Translations under genes and position numbers: made by a program
Source of the DNA: CAZSBG01 sp964605145
Lineage (GTDB): Bacteria > Zhuqueibacterota > Zhuqueibacteria > Thermofontimicrobiales > Thermofontimicrobiaceae
DNA: 20,132 nucleotides
NCBI GenBank assembly: GCA_964605145.1
Contig: CAZSBG010000115.1
Location: forward strand, 1-20,132
Reading direction: 5' to 3'
Shown here: positions 13,616 to 19,967 of the stretch, in pieces
Layout of the letters: every line of letters begins with the position of its first letter
Numbering within the stretch: position 1 is the first letter of the stretch
The notes under the pieces: generated by a model
The model's input: the letters and a program-made list of their open reading frames with translations, nothing else
Databases searched by the model: none
What the model was told of the DNA's origin: nothing

Positions 13616-13718
13616 CCAACGGATTCAATTCCCCACGGATGATAAAACAGCCGCTGATACGTCTCTAAAAAAATTATCCGTGGCTGTGCTATCATCAGCG
13701 GGAAAAAACATCCGTTGG
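13616..13718. repeat. Interlocking inverted repeats (pseudoknot-like layout)
   Basis: Three arm pairs are perfect: CCAACGGAT (13616-13624) with ATCCGTTGG (13710-13718); CCACGGAT (13633-13640) with ATCCGTGG (13676-13683); CCGCTGAT (13651-13658) with ATCAGCGG (13694-13701). The second and third pairs cross, so as RNA this could form an H-type pseudoknot closed by the first stem. It lies just upstream of the STAND promoter. Confidence 0.55.
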
Positions 13719-13852
13719 GTTGTTTCTATCAGTTGGAGAAAATAAAGAAAATTTGTAACTGCTCAGGTTCCAGGTTTAAAGGTTTCCGGTTCCGGGTTAA
13801 GGAGAATTTCCGTCGCTATTCAGGCGTGTCTTCTTGCCGTGAAGTCGCCAGG

Positions 13853-13984
13853 CCACAAAGTTACACGAAGATGTCATTTTATTCATTCTCATTTTGTGAT
13901 ATTCATTTTTTTTAAACCAGGTTCAGCTTTTCAGAATCGATAATTCACATGTATCTTTTTCTTCGTGCCTTTGAGACTTTGTGG
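13853..13984. repeat. Composite inverted repeat (CCACAAAG / CACGAAG type)
   Basis: CCACAAAG (13853-13860) and CACGAAG (13864-13870) face CTTCGTG (13961-13967) and CTTTGTGG (13977-13984). This is a widespread style of intergenic repeat. The spacer has no coding content. Confidence 0.5.
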
Positions 13985-14019
13985 CTGAACAGGTACGAAA
14001 ATTTTCATCAAAAAAGTAC

Positions 14020-14058
14020 TTGACTTTTTCCATTTTCATTTCTATATTTAGCGAAATG
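14020..14058 (+). promoter_or_regulatory. arsR promoter with candidate ArsR operator
   Basis: TTGACT (14020-14025), a 17-bp spacer and TATATT (14043-14048) form a strong promoter before arsR. A dyad CATTTC (14037-14042) - 10 nt - GAAATG (14053-14058) straddles the -10 box; occupying it would block RNA polymerase, as ArsR-type repressors do. The promoter call is direct; the operator is inferred. Confidence 0.65.
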
Positions 14059-14078
14059 ACAAAATGAGGATTTTTATA

Positions 14079-14423
14079 ATGGAAAAAGTGGTAAGAATTT
14101 TCAAGGCGCTTGGCGATAAAAGTCGACTGCGCATAGTAAAAATGTTGCAGCAGCGACCATTGTGTGTGTGCGAAATTACTGCGGTTCTCGAATTAGCCAC
14201 ATCGACTGTTTCCAAGCATTTGAGTCTGTTGAAAGATGCTGAAATTATTGCAGACAGGAAAGAAGGTAAATGGGTGGAATATCATTTGAATACAGGCTCA
14301 AATAATTTTTTCATCGCGGGACTAATGCCGCTCATTTCCTATTGGCTGAACGATGACGAGCAGGTCAAATCCGATTTGGAAAAGCTCAAATCGACGAATC
14401 GAATTACGTTGTGCAAAACATAG
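14079..14423 (+). CDS. arsR: ArsR-family metalloregulatory repressor
   Basis: A winged-helix repressor of 114 residues from the ATG at 14079. The helix-turn-helix region is clear (ITAVLELATSTVSKHLSLLKD), followed by the wing (ADRKEGKWVEYHL). The motif LCVCE at about residues 28-32 (Cys29 and Cys31) matches the As(III)/Sb(III)-binding CxC of classical ArsR, in the recognition-helix neighbourhood; a further Cys lies near the C-terminus (TLCKT). An upstream in-frame ATG at 14064 exists, but GAGGA at 14066-14070, 8 nt before ATG 14079, points to the later start. The repressor should leave DNA when arsenite binds, switching on the arsC-acr3 genes to its right and itself. The spacer to arsC is 237 bp and repeat-filled. 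Confidence 0.9.
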   Translation: MEKVVRIFKALGDKSRLRIVKMLQQRPLCVCEITAVLELATSTVSKHLSLLKDAEIIADRKEGKWVEYHLNTGSNNFFIAGLMPLISYWLNDDEQVKSDLEKLKSTNRITLCKT

Positions 14424-14660
14424 CGCGGACAAACAAGATTTGAAAACAGCACAAAAAGGAGTTTTGGGGCGCTGGATTAATGGAGCAGTGAAATTGAAAT
14501 TGCATCACTCCAATACTCCATTACTCCTTTTTGATCATAATATTATAGTAACGAATAAACCAATTACCCAGTTACCTAATTACCTAATCACCTAATCACC
14601 AAATCACCCAATAACCAAACAATATTTCGATATTTGACGAATTAATAAGAGGCAAATTTG
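14424..14660. other. Spacer between arsR and arsC, repeat-filled
   Basis: The spacer holds ACTCCAAT-type 8-bp words at about 14508-14527 and the clear 8-bp array at 14556-14622. There is no gene and no strong promoter, so arsC may be read through from arsR. Confidence 0.45.
14556..14622. repeat. 8-bp tandem repeat array (TTACCTAA type)
   Basis: About eight consecutive 8-bp units keep perfect spacing: TTACCCAG, TTACCTAA twice, TCACCTAA, TCACCAAA, TCACCCAA and TAACCAAA, with a degenerate TAAACCAA before them. Related words occur at 8914-8978 and 10395-10434. Confidence 0.7.
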
Positions 14661-15089
14661 ATGAAGAAAAAAATACTTGTTTTATGCACCGGCAATTCCT
14701 GCCGCTCCCAGATAGCAGAAGGCTATCTTCGGCACCTGGCTGGCGACCATTTCGATGTTTCCAGCGCAGGACTGGAGCCGAGTGTGGTGAATCCAAAAGC
14801 CATTCAGGTGATGCAGGAGGATGGCGTGGATATTTCAAGTCACACGTCCAAAGATGTGGCGCAATTCGTGGGACAGAAATTTGATTATATCATTACGGTT
14901 TGTGATAATGCCAAAGAACATTGTCCTTTTTTTCCAGGACAGGCGGAGCGGATTCATTGGAGTTTCGAGGATCCTGCCGATGCTGTCGGCAGTGAAGAAG
15001 AGGTGTTGGATGTGTTTCGTAACGTCAGGGATAAAATTAAAGCGACATTACAACATTTTACTGCAGAACAAATTTCAGGAGGAAAATAA
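14661..15089 (+). CDS. arsC: Arsenate reductase, thioredoxin-coupled (LMW-PTP fold)
   Basis: A 142-residue ArsC of the low-molecular-weight phosphatase family, which reduces arsenate to arsenite and is regenerated by thioredoxin. The catalytic loop CTGNSCRS begins at Cys9; the two further redox cysteines are Cys81 and Cys88 in TVCDNAKEHCPFFPG, spaced as in the S. aureus pI258-type enzyme, which relays a disulfide Cys10-Cys82-Cys89. The 'WSFEDPADAVGSEEEVLDVFR' region carries the general-acid Asp of the family. The start is ATG 14661 with AAGAGG 8 nt upstream, not the in-frame TTG just before it. The stop codon overlaps the acr3 start by one base (TAATG), so the two are translationally coupled. 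Confidence 0.95.
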   Translation: MKKKILVLCTGNSCRSQIAEGYLRHLAGDHFDVSSAGLEPSVVNPKAIQVMQEDGVDISSHTSKDVAQFVGQKFDYIITVCDNAKEHCPFFPGQAERIHWSFEDPADAVGSEEEVLDVFRNVRDKIKATLQHFTAEQISGGK

Positions 15090-16267
15090 TGAGCGATAAC
15101 AGGGAAAAAAGAGGACTGAATGTATTTGAGAAGTATCTCACCCTCTGGGTTTTATTATGTATTGGCGCTGGAATAATTATTGGCAAAGTGGCGCCACAGG
15201 CAATAAAATTTCTTGATGACTTGGCAATTTATGTAAACGATGCTCCTGTCGTTTCAATCCCGATCGCGGTCTGTTTGTTTTTAATGATGTATCCTATCAT
15301 GGTAAAAATAGACTTCACCCGGGTCATCAAGTCAGGCAAAACGCCCAAACCCGTCGGACTCACACTTTTTGCTAACTGGGCGATTAAGCCGTTTACCATG
15401 TATGCGATATCGTTATTCTTCCTGGGTTTTCTTTTTAAAAAATTTATCGGAATCGATGCTGTGGATTTGGTTAAGCTGCCTCCTGGCGCTGCGGATTGGG
15501 CCGTAGGAACTATCCAGGGAGCTGGAACCGTCGTTCTTCATGATGGAGTAAAAATGCTTGAAATTCCGTTATGGCGCAGTTACTTTGCCGGCGCAATTCT
15601 TCTTGGTATTGCTCCATGCACAGCGATGGTACTTGTCTGGGGGTACCTGGCAAAAGGAAACGATGCGCTTACATTGGTTATGGTCGCAATCAATTCTTTG
15701 ACAATGCTTCTTCTCTATGGACCACTTGGCGGTTTCCTGCTTGGGGTTGGAAGATTGCCTGTTCCCTGGCAGGCATTGTTGCTTTCGATAAGCATTTACG
15801 TTGCCTTACCGTTAGTAGCTGGATATTTTTCGAGACTATGGATAATCAAGGCCAAGGGCGAGACCTGGTTCAAGGAAAAATTTCTTCATCTGCTCACGCC
15901 GGTTTCGATTATTGCGCTTTTATTTACTCTTGTTTTACTGTTCTCATTTAAAGGAGATGTTATTTTAACGAAACCATTGACTATCCTGTGGATCGCGGTT
16001 CCGCTATTTATCCAGACCAATCTTATCTTTTGGATGACGTATGGATTGGCAAGATTATTCAGACTACGATACGAGGATGCAGCTCCCTCTGCAATGATCG
16101 GAGCCTCCAACCATTTCGAGGTCGCAATCGCTACAGCTACGATGCTGTTTGGGTTATCATCAGGCGCAGCATTAGCAACGGTTGTGGGTGTCCTCATTGA
16201 AGTGCCAGTCATGTTGATGTTGGTTAAAATCTGTCTCAGAACTCAACATTGGTTTAAGCATAGTTGA
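15089..16267 (+). CDS. acr3: Arsenite efflux transporter, Acr3 family
   Basis: A 392-residue membrane protein with about ten hydrophobic segments, of the bile/arsenite/riboflavin (BART) superfamily. It exports As(III) using the proton gradient. Family marks include 'MMYPIMVKIDF' (67-76), 'GLTLFANWAIKPFTMY' (90-105), 'GIAPCTAMVLVW' with the essential TM4 cysteine at Cys177, and 'ATVVGVLIEVPVML' near the C-terminus. AGGAGG lies just before the ATG, which overlaps the stop of arsC. All key residues are present, so it looks functional. A degraded fragment that resembles the C-terminal end of this protein is found at 19719-19754. Confidence 0.95.
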   Translation: MSDNREKRGLNVFEKYLTLWVLLCIGAGIIIGKVAPQAIKFLDDLAIYVNDAPVVSIPIAVCLFLMMYPIMVKIDFTRVIKSGKTPKPVGLTLFANWAIKPFTMYAISLFFLGFLFKKFIGIDAVDLVKLPPGAADWAVGTIQGAGTVVLHDGVKMLEIPLWRSYFAGAILLGIAPCTAMVLVWGYLAKGNDALTLVMVAINSLTMLLLYGPLGGFLLGVGRLPVPWQALLLSISIYVALPLVAGYFSRLWIIKAKGETWFKEKFLHLLTPVSIIALLFTLVLLFSFKGDVILTKPLTILWIAVPLFIQTNLIFWMTYGLARLFRLRYEDAAPSAMIGASNHFEVAIATATMLFGLSSGAALATVVGVLIEVPVMLMLVKICLRTQHWFKHS

Positions 16268-16627
16268 AATACGTAAAGACCATAATCTGCTCAAAAAAGG
16301 ATTTAATACTAATCCTGAATAATCAGCCATTCGACCTTGGGTCGCAGTGACAAAATGATTATCCTGGTGAATGTGGCATTGTGGTTTCAGAAGAGTCTTT
16401 TAACGAGTAAAGTTTGAAGAAATTGGTTACTAAATGGTTAAATTGTTGTTCATTAAGCAAAAATATTTTGACCGCGAATTTCGCTAATTAATCCCAATTA
16501 CCCGAATTATGAATTGGCGAAATTTGTTTAATTCGCGAAAATACTGGTTCAGAAGCCTTTTGGTCTGGCTTTTCCAGATTGGGTTTCTGGGTGAAACATG
16601 GTTTTTCTCAATAGGAGGAAATAGAAT
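16268..16627. other. Spacer between acr3 and the small thioredoxin gene
   Basis: This 360-bp stretch has no gene. A small hairpin AGGATT/AATCCT (16298-16316) lies about 30 bp past the acr3 stop but lacks a T-tract. An inverted repeat built from CGCGAATT (16473-16480)/AATTCGCG (16530-16537) and AATTTCGC (16477-16484)/GCGAAATT (16517-16524) fills the middle. I see no confident promoter for the next gene. Confidence 0.45.
16470..16540. repeat. Imperfect palindromic repeat (CGCGAATTTCGC type)
   Basis: Two overlapping pairs of inverted arms (CGCGAATT/AATTCGCG and AATTTCGC/GCGAAATT) form an imperfect long hairpin. It is a common style of intergenic repeat with no coding content. Confidence 0.5.
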
Positions 16628-16867
16628 ATGATTATCAAAATTTTAGGCACAGGATGCCCCAACTGTTTAAAGCTGGAAGAGCTGGTAAAAAAAACCGCAC
16701 AGGAACTGAATGTGACTGCGGAATTTGTCAAAGTGAAAGAGATCGATCAAATATTGGAATATGGCATTGCCCGAACGCCTGGTCTGGTGATCGATGAAGT
16801 GGTCAAATCGTCGGGCAGGATTCCTTCGATTGATCAAATTAAAACTTATATCCAGGAAGCGATGTAA
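16628..16867 (+). CDS. Small thioredoxin-fold protein (CPNC, redox-active disulfide type)
   Basis: A 79-residue mini-thioredoxin of the MTH895/TM0996-like 'redox-active disulfide protein 2' group. The active site GTGCPNC has Cys10 and Cys13, and the cis-proline is in ARTPGLVID (about residue 51). It lacks a signal peptide, so it is cytoplasmic. Proteins of this type often accompany ArsP/SO_0444-like permeases and arsenic genes. It could reduce ArsC, hand electrons to the CcdA-type protein encoded downstream, or ferry a metal ion to the permease; the sequence does not decide. AGGAGG lies 9 nt before the ATG. A hairpin follows the stop. Confidence 0.88.
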   Translation: MIIKILGTGCPNCLKLEELVKKTAQELNVTAEFVKVKEIDQILEYGIARTPGLVIDEVVKSSGRIPSIDQIKTYIQEAM

Positions 16868-16876
16868 CTACGTAGT

Positions 16877-16916
16877 AACGATTCCTAATCCGCCAACTAG
16901 CGAATTAGGAATCGTT
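16877..16916 (+). terminator. Hairpin after the small thioredoxin gene
   Basis: A 13-bp perfect stem, AACGATTCCTAAT (16877-16889) with ATTAGGAATCGTT (16904-16916), loop 14 nt, begins 10 bp past the stop codon. The following TTTCATT is a weak T-tract. It probably ends or attenuates the transcript. Confidence 0.6.
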
Positions 16917-16978
16917 TCATTAGAAAAACAGTAATAGTTCACCATTTCTGATGATCCTGCTTTTGATTTCAGAATATG

Positions 16979-17088
16979 GATTTACGATTTTAGAAATATT
17001 GTTGAATTTTTGAACTCTGATTGTTCATCAATACTCCTTCTCAAATCAAAAATCGTAAATCAATTTTTTCAAACAATAAAATCAGAGT
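16979..17088. repeat. Two crossing inverted repeats upstream of the thioredoxin lipoprotein
   Basis: GATTTACGATTTT (16979-16991) pairs perfectly with AAAATCGTAAATC (17049-17061), and ACTCTGATT (17014-17022) pairs with AATCAGAGT (17080-17088). The arms alternate (A, B, A', B'), so they cannot form simple nested hairpins together. A weak promoter-like TTCAAA-17-TAAACT overlaps the right end. Confidence 0.5.
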
Positions 17089-17126
17089 GGTAAACTATAA
17101 CGAAAAATTAAAAAGGAAATTTTAAT

Positions 17127-17627
17127 ATGAAAAAAATCTATCCTTTAATTTTAAGTCTCTGGCTTGTCTTTTCATTCGGCTGCGGCAAGAACGAAGCCCA
17201 GAGCAAAACTGATTCTCCTGAACAAAATGTGAAATCGGTTCAGAATAATCTGGTGAAAAAAGATTCGACCCAAACTGATTCGACCAAAATAGCAATACCC
17301 AAAGTTACTTTTGTGGAGCTGGGCTCGGTCAATTGCATTCCTTGTAAAATGATGCAGCCTGTGATGGAAGCGGTGGAGAAGGATTTCGGTGAGCAGGTCA
17401 AGATTGTGTTTTACGATGTCTGGAAAGACCCGGCGCCTGGCCGAGAGTACCGCATTCGGGTCATTCCCACCCAGGTGTTTTTAGATGAAAAAGGAGAGGA
17501 GTTCTTTCGCCATGAAGGCTTTTATCCAAAAGAAGAAATTGACAAATTGCTGATGGATAAAGGATTGAAGAAAATTAATCAAACTTCAACAGAGATGGAC
17601 TCCACCTCCAAGGTGGACTCCATCTGA
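17127..17627 (+). CDS. Thioredoxin-fold lipoprotein (CIPC)
   Basis: A 166-residue exported thioredoxin. The signal peptide ends in the lipobox-like FSFGC, so Cys19 is the likely lipid attachment site. A flexible S/T/D/N-rich linker (20-57) leads to the thioredoxin fold, with active site NCIPCKMM (Cys70, Cys73) and cis-proline loop RVIPTQ (Pro114). It should act on the outer face of the cytoplasmic membrane or in the periplasm and would take electrons from the CcdA-type protein encoded 18 bp downstream. The last 11 or so residues (MDSTSKVDSI) lie in a palindromic repeat and look like a late addition. AAGGA precedes the ATG. Substrate unknown. Confidence 0.88.
   Translation: MKKIYPLILSLWLVFSFGCGKNEAQSKTDSPEQNVKSVQNNLVKKDSTQTDSTKIAIPKVTFVELGSVNCIPCKMMQPVMEAVEKDFGEQVKIVFYDVWKDPAPGREYRIRVIPTQVFLDEKGEEFFRHEGFYPKEEIDKLLMDKGLKKINQTSTEMDSTSKVDSI
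17594..17624. repeat. Palindromic repeat at the 3' end of the thioredoxin lipoprotein gene
   Basis: A 14-bp stem with one mismatch, GATGGACTCCACCT (17594-17607) and AGGTGGACTCCATC (17611-17624), loop 3 nt, ends at the stop codon. A related palindrome with the same GTGGACTCCATCT arm is at 19908-19938. Within the message it could also dampen read-through to the next gene. Confidence 0.6.
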
Positions 17628-17645
17628 TTATTCTAAGGAAAATCT

Positions 17646-18341
17646 ATGATAACTGAAATTTTTACTTTTTTGACAAACGCGCTGACAGGAACTGTCTGGA
17701 TCGCGATCCTGGCGTCGTTCGCCTGGGGCATTTTGAGCATCCTGCTCAGCCCCTGCCACCTGTCCAGCATTCCGCTGATCATCGGCTTTATCGACAAACA
17801 GGGACGGGGCTCGGTCAAACGGGCGTTCTGGCTCTCGGTCCTGTTTGCAACGGGAATATTGGTGACCATCGCCGCCATTGGCATTATCACCGCCTCGCTG
17901 GGCAGGCTGATGGGCGATGTCGGCAATGTTGGAAATTACCTGGTTGCTGGCGTTTTTTTCCTGGTCGGATTGTATTTGCTGGACATCATTCCCGCACCCT
18001 GGACAGGCGCTACGGGAACAAATGTGAAACAAAAGGGACTGGCGGCGGCATTTCTGCTGGGCTTGATTTTCGGCATCGGCCTCGGTCCCTGCACCTTTGC
18101 CTACATGGCGCCCATGTTGGGCGTGGCGTTTCAGGTTGCTGCGACCCAACTGTTATTTGCGATTACACTATTGGCAGCGTTTGGCATCGGCCATTGCTCA
18201 ATAATCGTTTTGGCAGGCACGCTATCTGAAAAAGTCCAGCACTATTTGAACTGGACCGAAAAAACCAAAGGGGCAATCATCGTCCGTCGCATCTGTGGTG
18301 TGCTGGTGATCCTCGGCGGGATTTATTTGATTATAAGATAA
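17646..18341 (+). CDS. CcdA/DsbD-type transmembrane thiol-disulfide transporter
   Basis: A 231-residue protein with about six membrane segments, of the CcdA (DsbD transmembrane domain) family, which carries reducing power from cytoplasmic thioredoxin to exported thiol proteins. The two redox cysteines are in the family places: Cys37 in LLSPCHLSSIP and Cys149 in GLGPCTFAYMAP; a further Cys184 is in IGHCSII. Length and pattern are complete. It starts 18 bp after the thioredoxin lipoprotein gene, with AAGGA 6 nt before the ATG, so they are one operon. The likely flow is cytoplasmic thioredoxin to CcdA to the CIPC lipoprotein; the end use is unknown. Rather than cytochrome c maturation, the neighbourhood points to metalloid or metal handling. 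Confidence 0.9.
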   Translation: MITEIFTFLTNALTGTVWIAILASFAWGILSILLSPCHLSSIPLIIGFIDKQGRGSVKRAFWLSVLFATGILVTIAAIGIITASLGRLMGDVGNVGNYLVAGVFFLVGLYLLDIIPAPWTGATGTNVKQKGLAAAFLLGLIFGIGLGPCTFAYMAPMLGVAFQVAATQLLFAITLLAAFGIGHCSIIVLAGTLSEKVQHYLNWTEKTKGAIIVRRICGVLVILGGIYLIIR

Positions 18342-18353
18342 AAAGAAGCTTTA

Positions 18354-18420
18354 ACCGCAAAGACGCAGAGGCGCAAAGATCAAAACAATTAAATTCTCTG
18401 CGTCTCAGCGTCTTTGCGGT
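18354..18420. repeat. Inverted repeat (ACCGCAAAGACGC type), possible terminator
   Basis: ACCGCAAAGACGC (18354-18366) pairs perfectly with GCGTCTTTGCGGT (18408-18420). An alternative pairing of GACGCAGAG (18362-18370) with CTCTGCGTC (18396-18404) is also perfect but excludes the first. This style of repeat is common between genes in many bacteria. It separates the CcdA-type gene from the permease and could slow transcription. Confidence 0.6.
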
Positions 18421-18443
18421 GATAACAATATTTGGAGAACAAA

Positions 18444-19619
18444 ATGAAAGATCGAACCAAATTAGCAATTGTGATAACTACGTTTTTAGCTGCGTATTAT
18501 ATTCCATTCAGTAAAATCAATATACAAAAAGCATTGATAGAATCTTTTCTCATGCTGCAGGACTATGCCCGAGAGCATGTGCTGTTCTGCCTGGTGCCAG
18601 CGTTTTTCATCGCTGGAGCGATTGCCGTATTTGTGAATCAGGCAGCGGTGATGAAATATTTCGGCGCCCAGGCGAAGAAAATCCTCTCGTACAGCGTGGC
18701 ATCGGTTTCGGGCACCATTCTGGCAGTCTGCTCCTGCACCGTGCTGCCTTTATTTGCAGGCATTTACAAACGGGGCGCAGGCATCGGTCCTGCCACGGCT
18801 TTTCTCTATTCGGGCCCTGCCATCAATGTGCTGGCGATTATTTTGACGGCACGAGTGCTGGGACCAGAATTGGGCATTGCCCGCGCCGTGGGAGCGATTT
18901 TGTTTTCCGTGGTCATTGGTCTGGCAATGGCGTTCATCTATCGTAAGGAAGAAAAAGAACGGAATGAGAAGGCGCTTAATTTTGGTCAGGGCATGGAAGA
19001 AGCCATGCGCCCGTTGTGGAAAAATACGATCTACTTCTTAACTTTAGTCCTGATCCTTATCTTTGCTGCCTGGGGCAAGCCTGCCCAGCCCGTGGGATTC
19101 TGGAATTTCGTCTTTCAGATCAAATGGTATCTCACCATTGCTCTGCTCGCTTTGCTCGGCTGGCAAATGTGGCGCTGGTTTCAAAAGGATGAACTGAGCC
19201 AGTGGGTGAGCCAGACCTGGTTTTTCGCCTGGCAGATTTTGCCATTGCTGTTTGCTGGCGTACTGGTCGCTGGTTTTCTTATGGGCCGACCCAATACCGA
19301 TGCGGGCATTATTCCATCGAACTGGATCAAAATGCTCGTCGGCGGCAATTCGTTGTGGGCGAATCTGTTTGCCTCGATCTCTGGCGCGTTGATGTATTTT
19401 GCCACCCTGACCGAAGTCCCGATCCTGCAAGGTTTGCTTGGCGCTGGTATGGGAAAAGGTCCAGCGCTGGCGCTATTATTAGCCGGACCTGCGTTGAGTT
19501 TGCCGAATATGCTGGTCATTCGAAGTGTCATCGGGACGCAGAAGACGCTGGTATATCTTTTGTTGGTGGTGATCATGGCAACGGTGACGGGGATGATTTT
19601 TGGCGGAATTTATCAATGA
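18444..19619 (+). CDS. ArsP/SO_0444-type permease (DUF318)
   Basis: A 391-residue membrane protein with about eight to ten hydrophobic segments, of the predicted permease family PF03773. It holds the typical 'VCSCTVLPLFAGIYKRGAG' signature with Cys96 and Cys98, then GPATAFLYSGPAINVLAI; the second half repeats the theme (TEVPILQGLLGAGMGKGPAL...AGPALSLPNML). Family members export trivalent organoarsenicals (ArsP) or copper and zinc (SO_0444), so efflux of a metal or metalloid is likely; the exact substrate cannot be read from sequence. The start is ATG 18444 with GGAG 6 nt upstream, not the in-frame TTG at 18432. It belongs with the thioredoxin and CcdA genes just before it. Confidence 0.88.
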   Translation: MKDRTKLAIVITTFLAAYYIPFSKINIQKALIESFLMLQDYAREHVLFCLVPAFFIAGAIAVFVNQAAVMKYFGAQAKKILSYSVASVSGTILAVCSCTVLPLFAGIYKRGAGIGPATAFLYSGPAINVLAIILTARVLGPELGIARAVGAILFSVVIGLAMAFIYRKEEKERNEKALNFGQGMEEAMRPLWKNTIYFLTLVLILIFAAWGKPAQPVGFWNFVFQIKWYLTIALLALLGWQMWRWFQKDELSQWVSQTWFFAWQILPLLFAGVLVAGFLMGRPNTDAGIIPSNWIKMLVGGNSLWANLFASISGALMYFATLTEVPILQGLLGAGMGKGPALALLLAGPALSLPNMLVIRSVIGTQKTLVYLLLVVIMATVTGMIFGGIYQ

Positions 19620-19718
19620 AGCATTTTCGTCTGAAAATAGCTGTGCTTTTTTCATTCATTTTGAATTGCCCCGTGCTGTGGTCATGGCAATTTGTAACAT
19701 CGGTTCGGGCATGGCCCC

Positions 19719-19754
19719 GCCACAGCGATTAGCTTGCTGATTGAGGTGCCAGTT
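19719..19754 (+). pseudogene. Remnant resembling the C-terminal end of an Acr3 transporter
   Basis: Reading from 19719, twelve codons give ATAISLLIEVPV and then a stop. The intact Acr3 in this window has ATVVGVLIEVPV at the matching place, and the DNA ATTGAxGTGCCAGT is shared. Just upstream are small fragments (IGSGMA) that may match the LSSGAA of Acr3. The piece is short, so a chance match cannot be excluded. Confidence 0.4.
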
Positions 19755-19907
19755 TGAGTTGGACTGATGAATGGGGCGCTTGATGTCGAAAAAATATTTT
19801 GCATAAAAATGAGGCTCTGAAATTTTAAGAAAATCTCGTGGATAACCGTGATATTTTTATGGAGAGACAAAATGAAATTTCTGAGTTTTTGAAGGGAAAA
19901 TAGTAAA

Positions 19908-19938
19908 GATGAAGTCCAATTTGAAAGTGGACTCCATC
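19908..19938. repeat. Palindromic repeat related to 17594-17624
   Basis: GATGAAGTCCA (19908-19918) pairs with TGGACTCCATC (19928-19938) at 10 of 11 positions, loop 9 nt. The arm GTGGACTCCATCT is shared with the repeat at the end of the thioredoxin lipoprotein gene. Confidence 0.6.
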
Positions 19939-19967
19939 TTGATGCAGCTTAATTAACTGTGAGGTCT

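Larger units (their letters stand above)
13488..14078. other. Divergent intergenic region between the TIR-STAND gene and arsR
   Basis: About 590 bp between two divergent genes. It holds the promoter of the STAND gene (13558-13586), an interlocking set of inverted repeats (13616-13718), a run of GGTTCC-like words (about 13766-13801), a composite inverted repeat (13853-13984), and the arsR promoter (14020-14048). No gene-like frame is present. Confidence 0.55.
19620..19967. other. Spacer with gene remnants, 348 bp
   Basis: No intact gene. The stretch holds a short Acr3-like remnant (19719-19754), a tiny frame starting at 19616 that overlaps the permease stop and would give 38 residues ending in WPRHSD (it overlaps the remnant in another frame, so I do not call it), and the palindrome at 19908-19938. 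It looks like decayed coding DNA. Confidence 0.5.

Noticed and set aside
14556..14622. Possible CRISPR array
   Set aside because: The units are 8 bp with no spacers and no cas genes are near; it is a simple tandem repeat.
16549..16731. Minus-strand 60-residue frame over the start of the small thioredoxin
   Set aside because: It overlaps a well-supported gene with a strong ribosome binding site and includes repeat-like spacer sequence.
17628..18149. Long minus-strand frame opposite the CcdA-type gene
   Set aside because: It is antisense to a clear membrane protein; its Q, R and D-rich composition is the usual shadow of hydrophobic codons.
19044..19576. Frames antisense to or overlapping the permease gene
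   Set aside because: The permease frame has full-length family motifs; the others have none and lack start signals.
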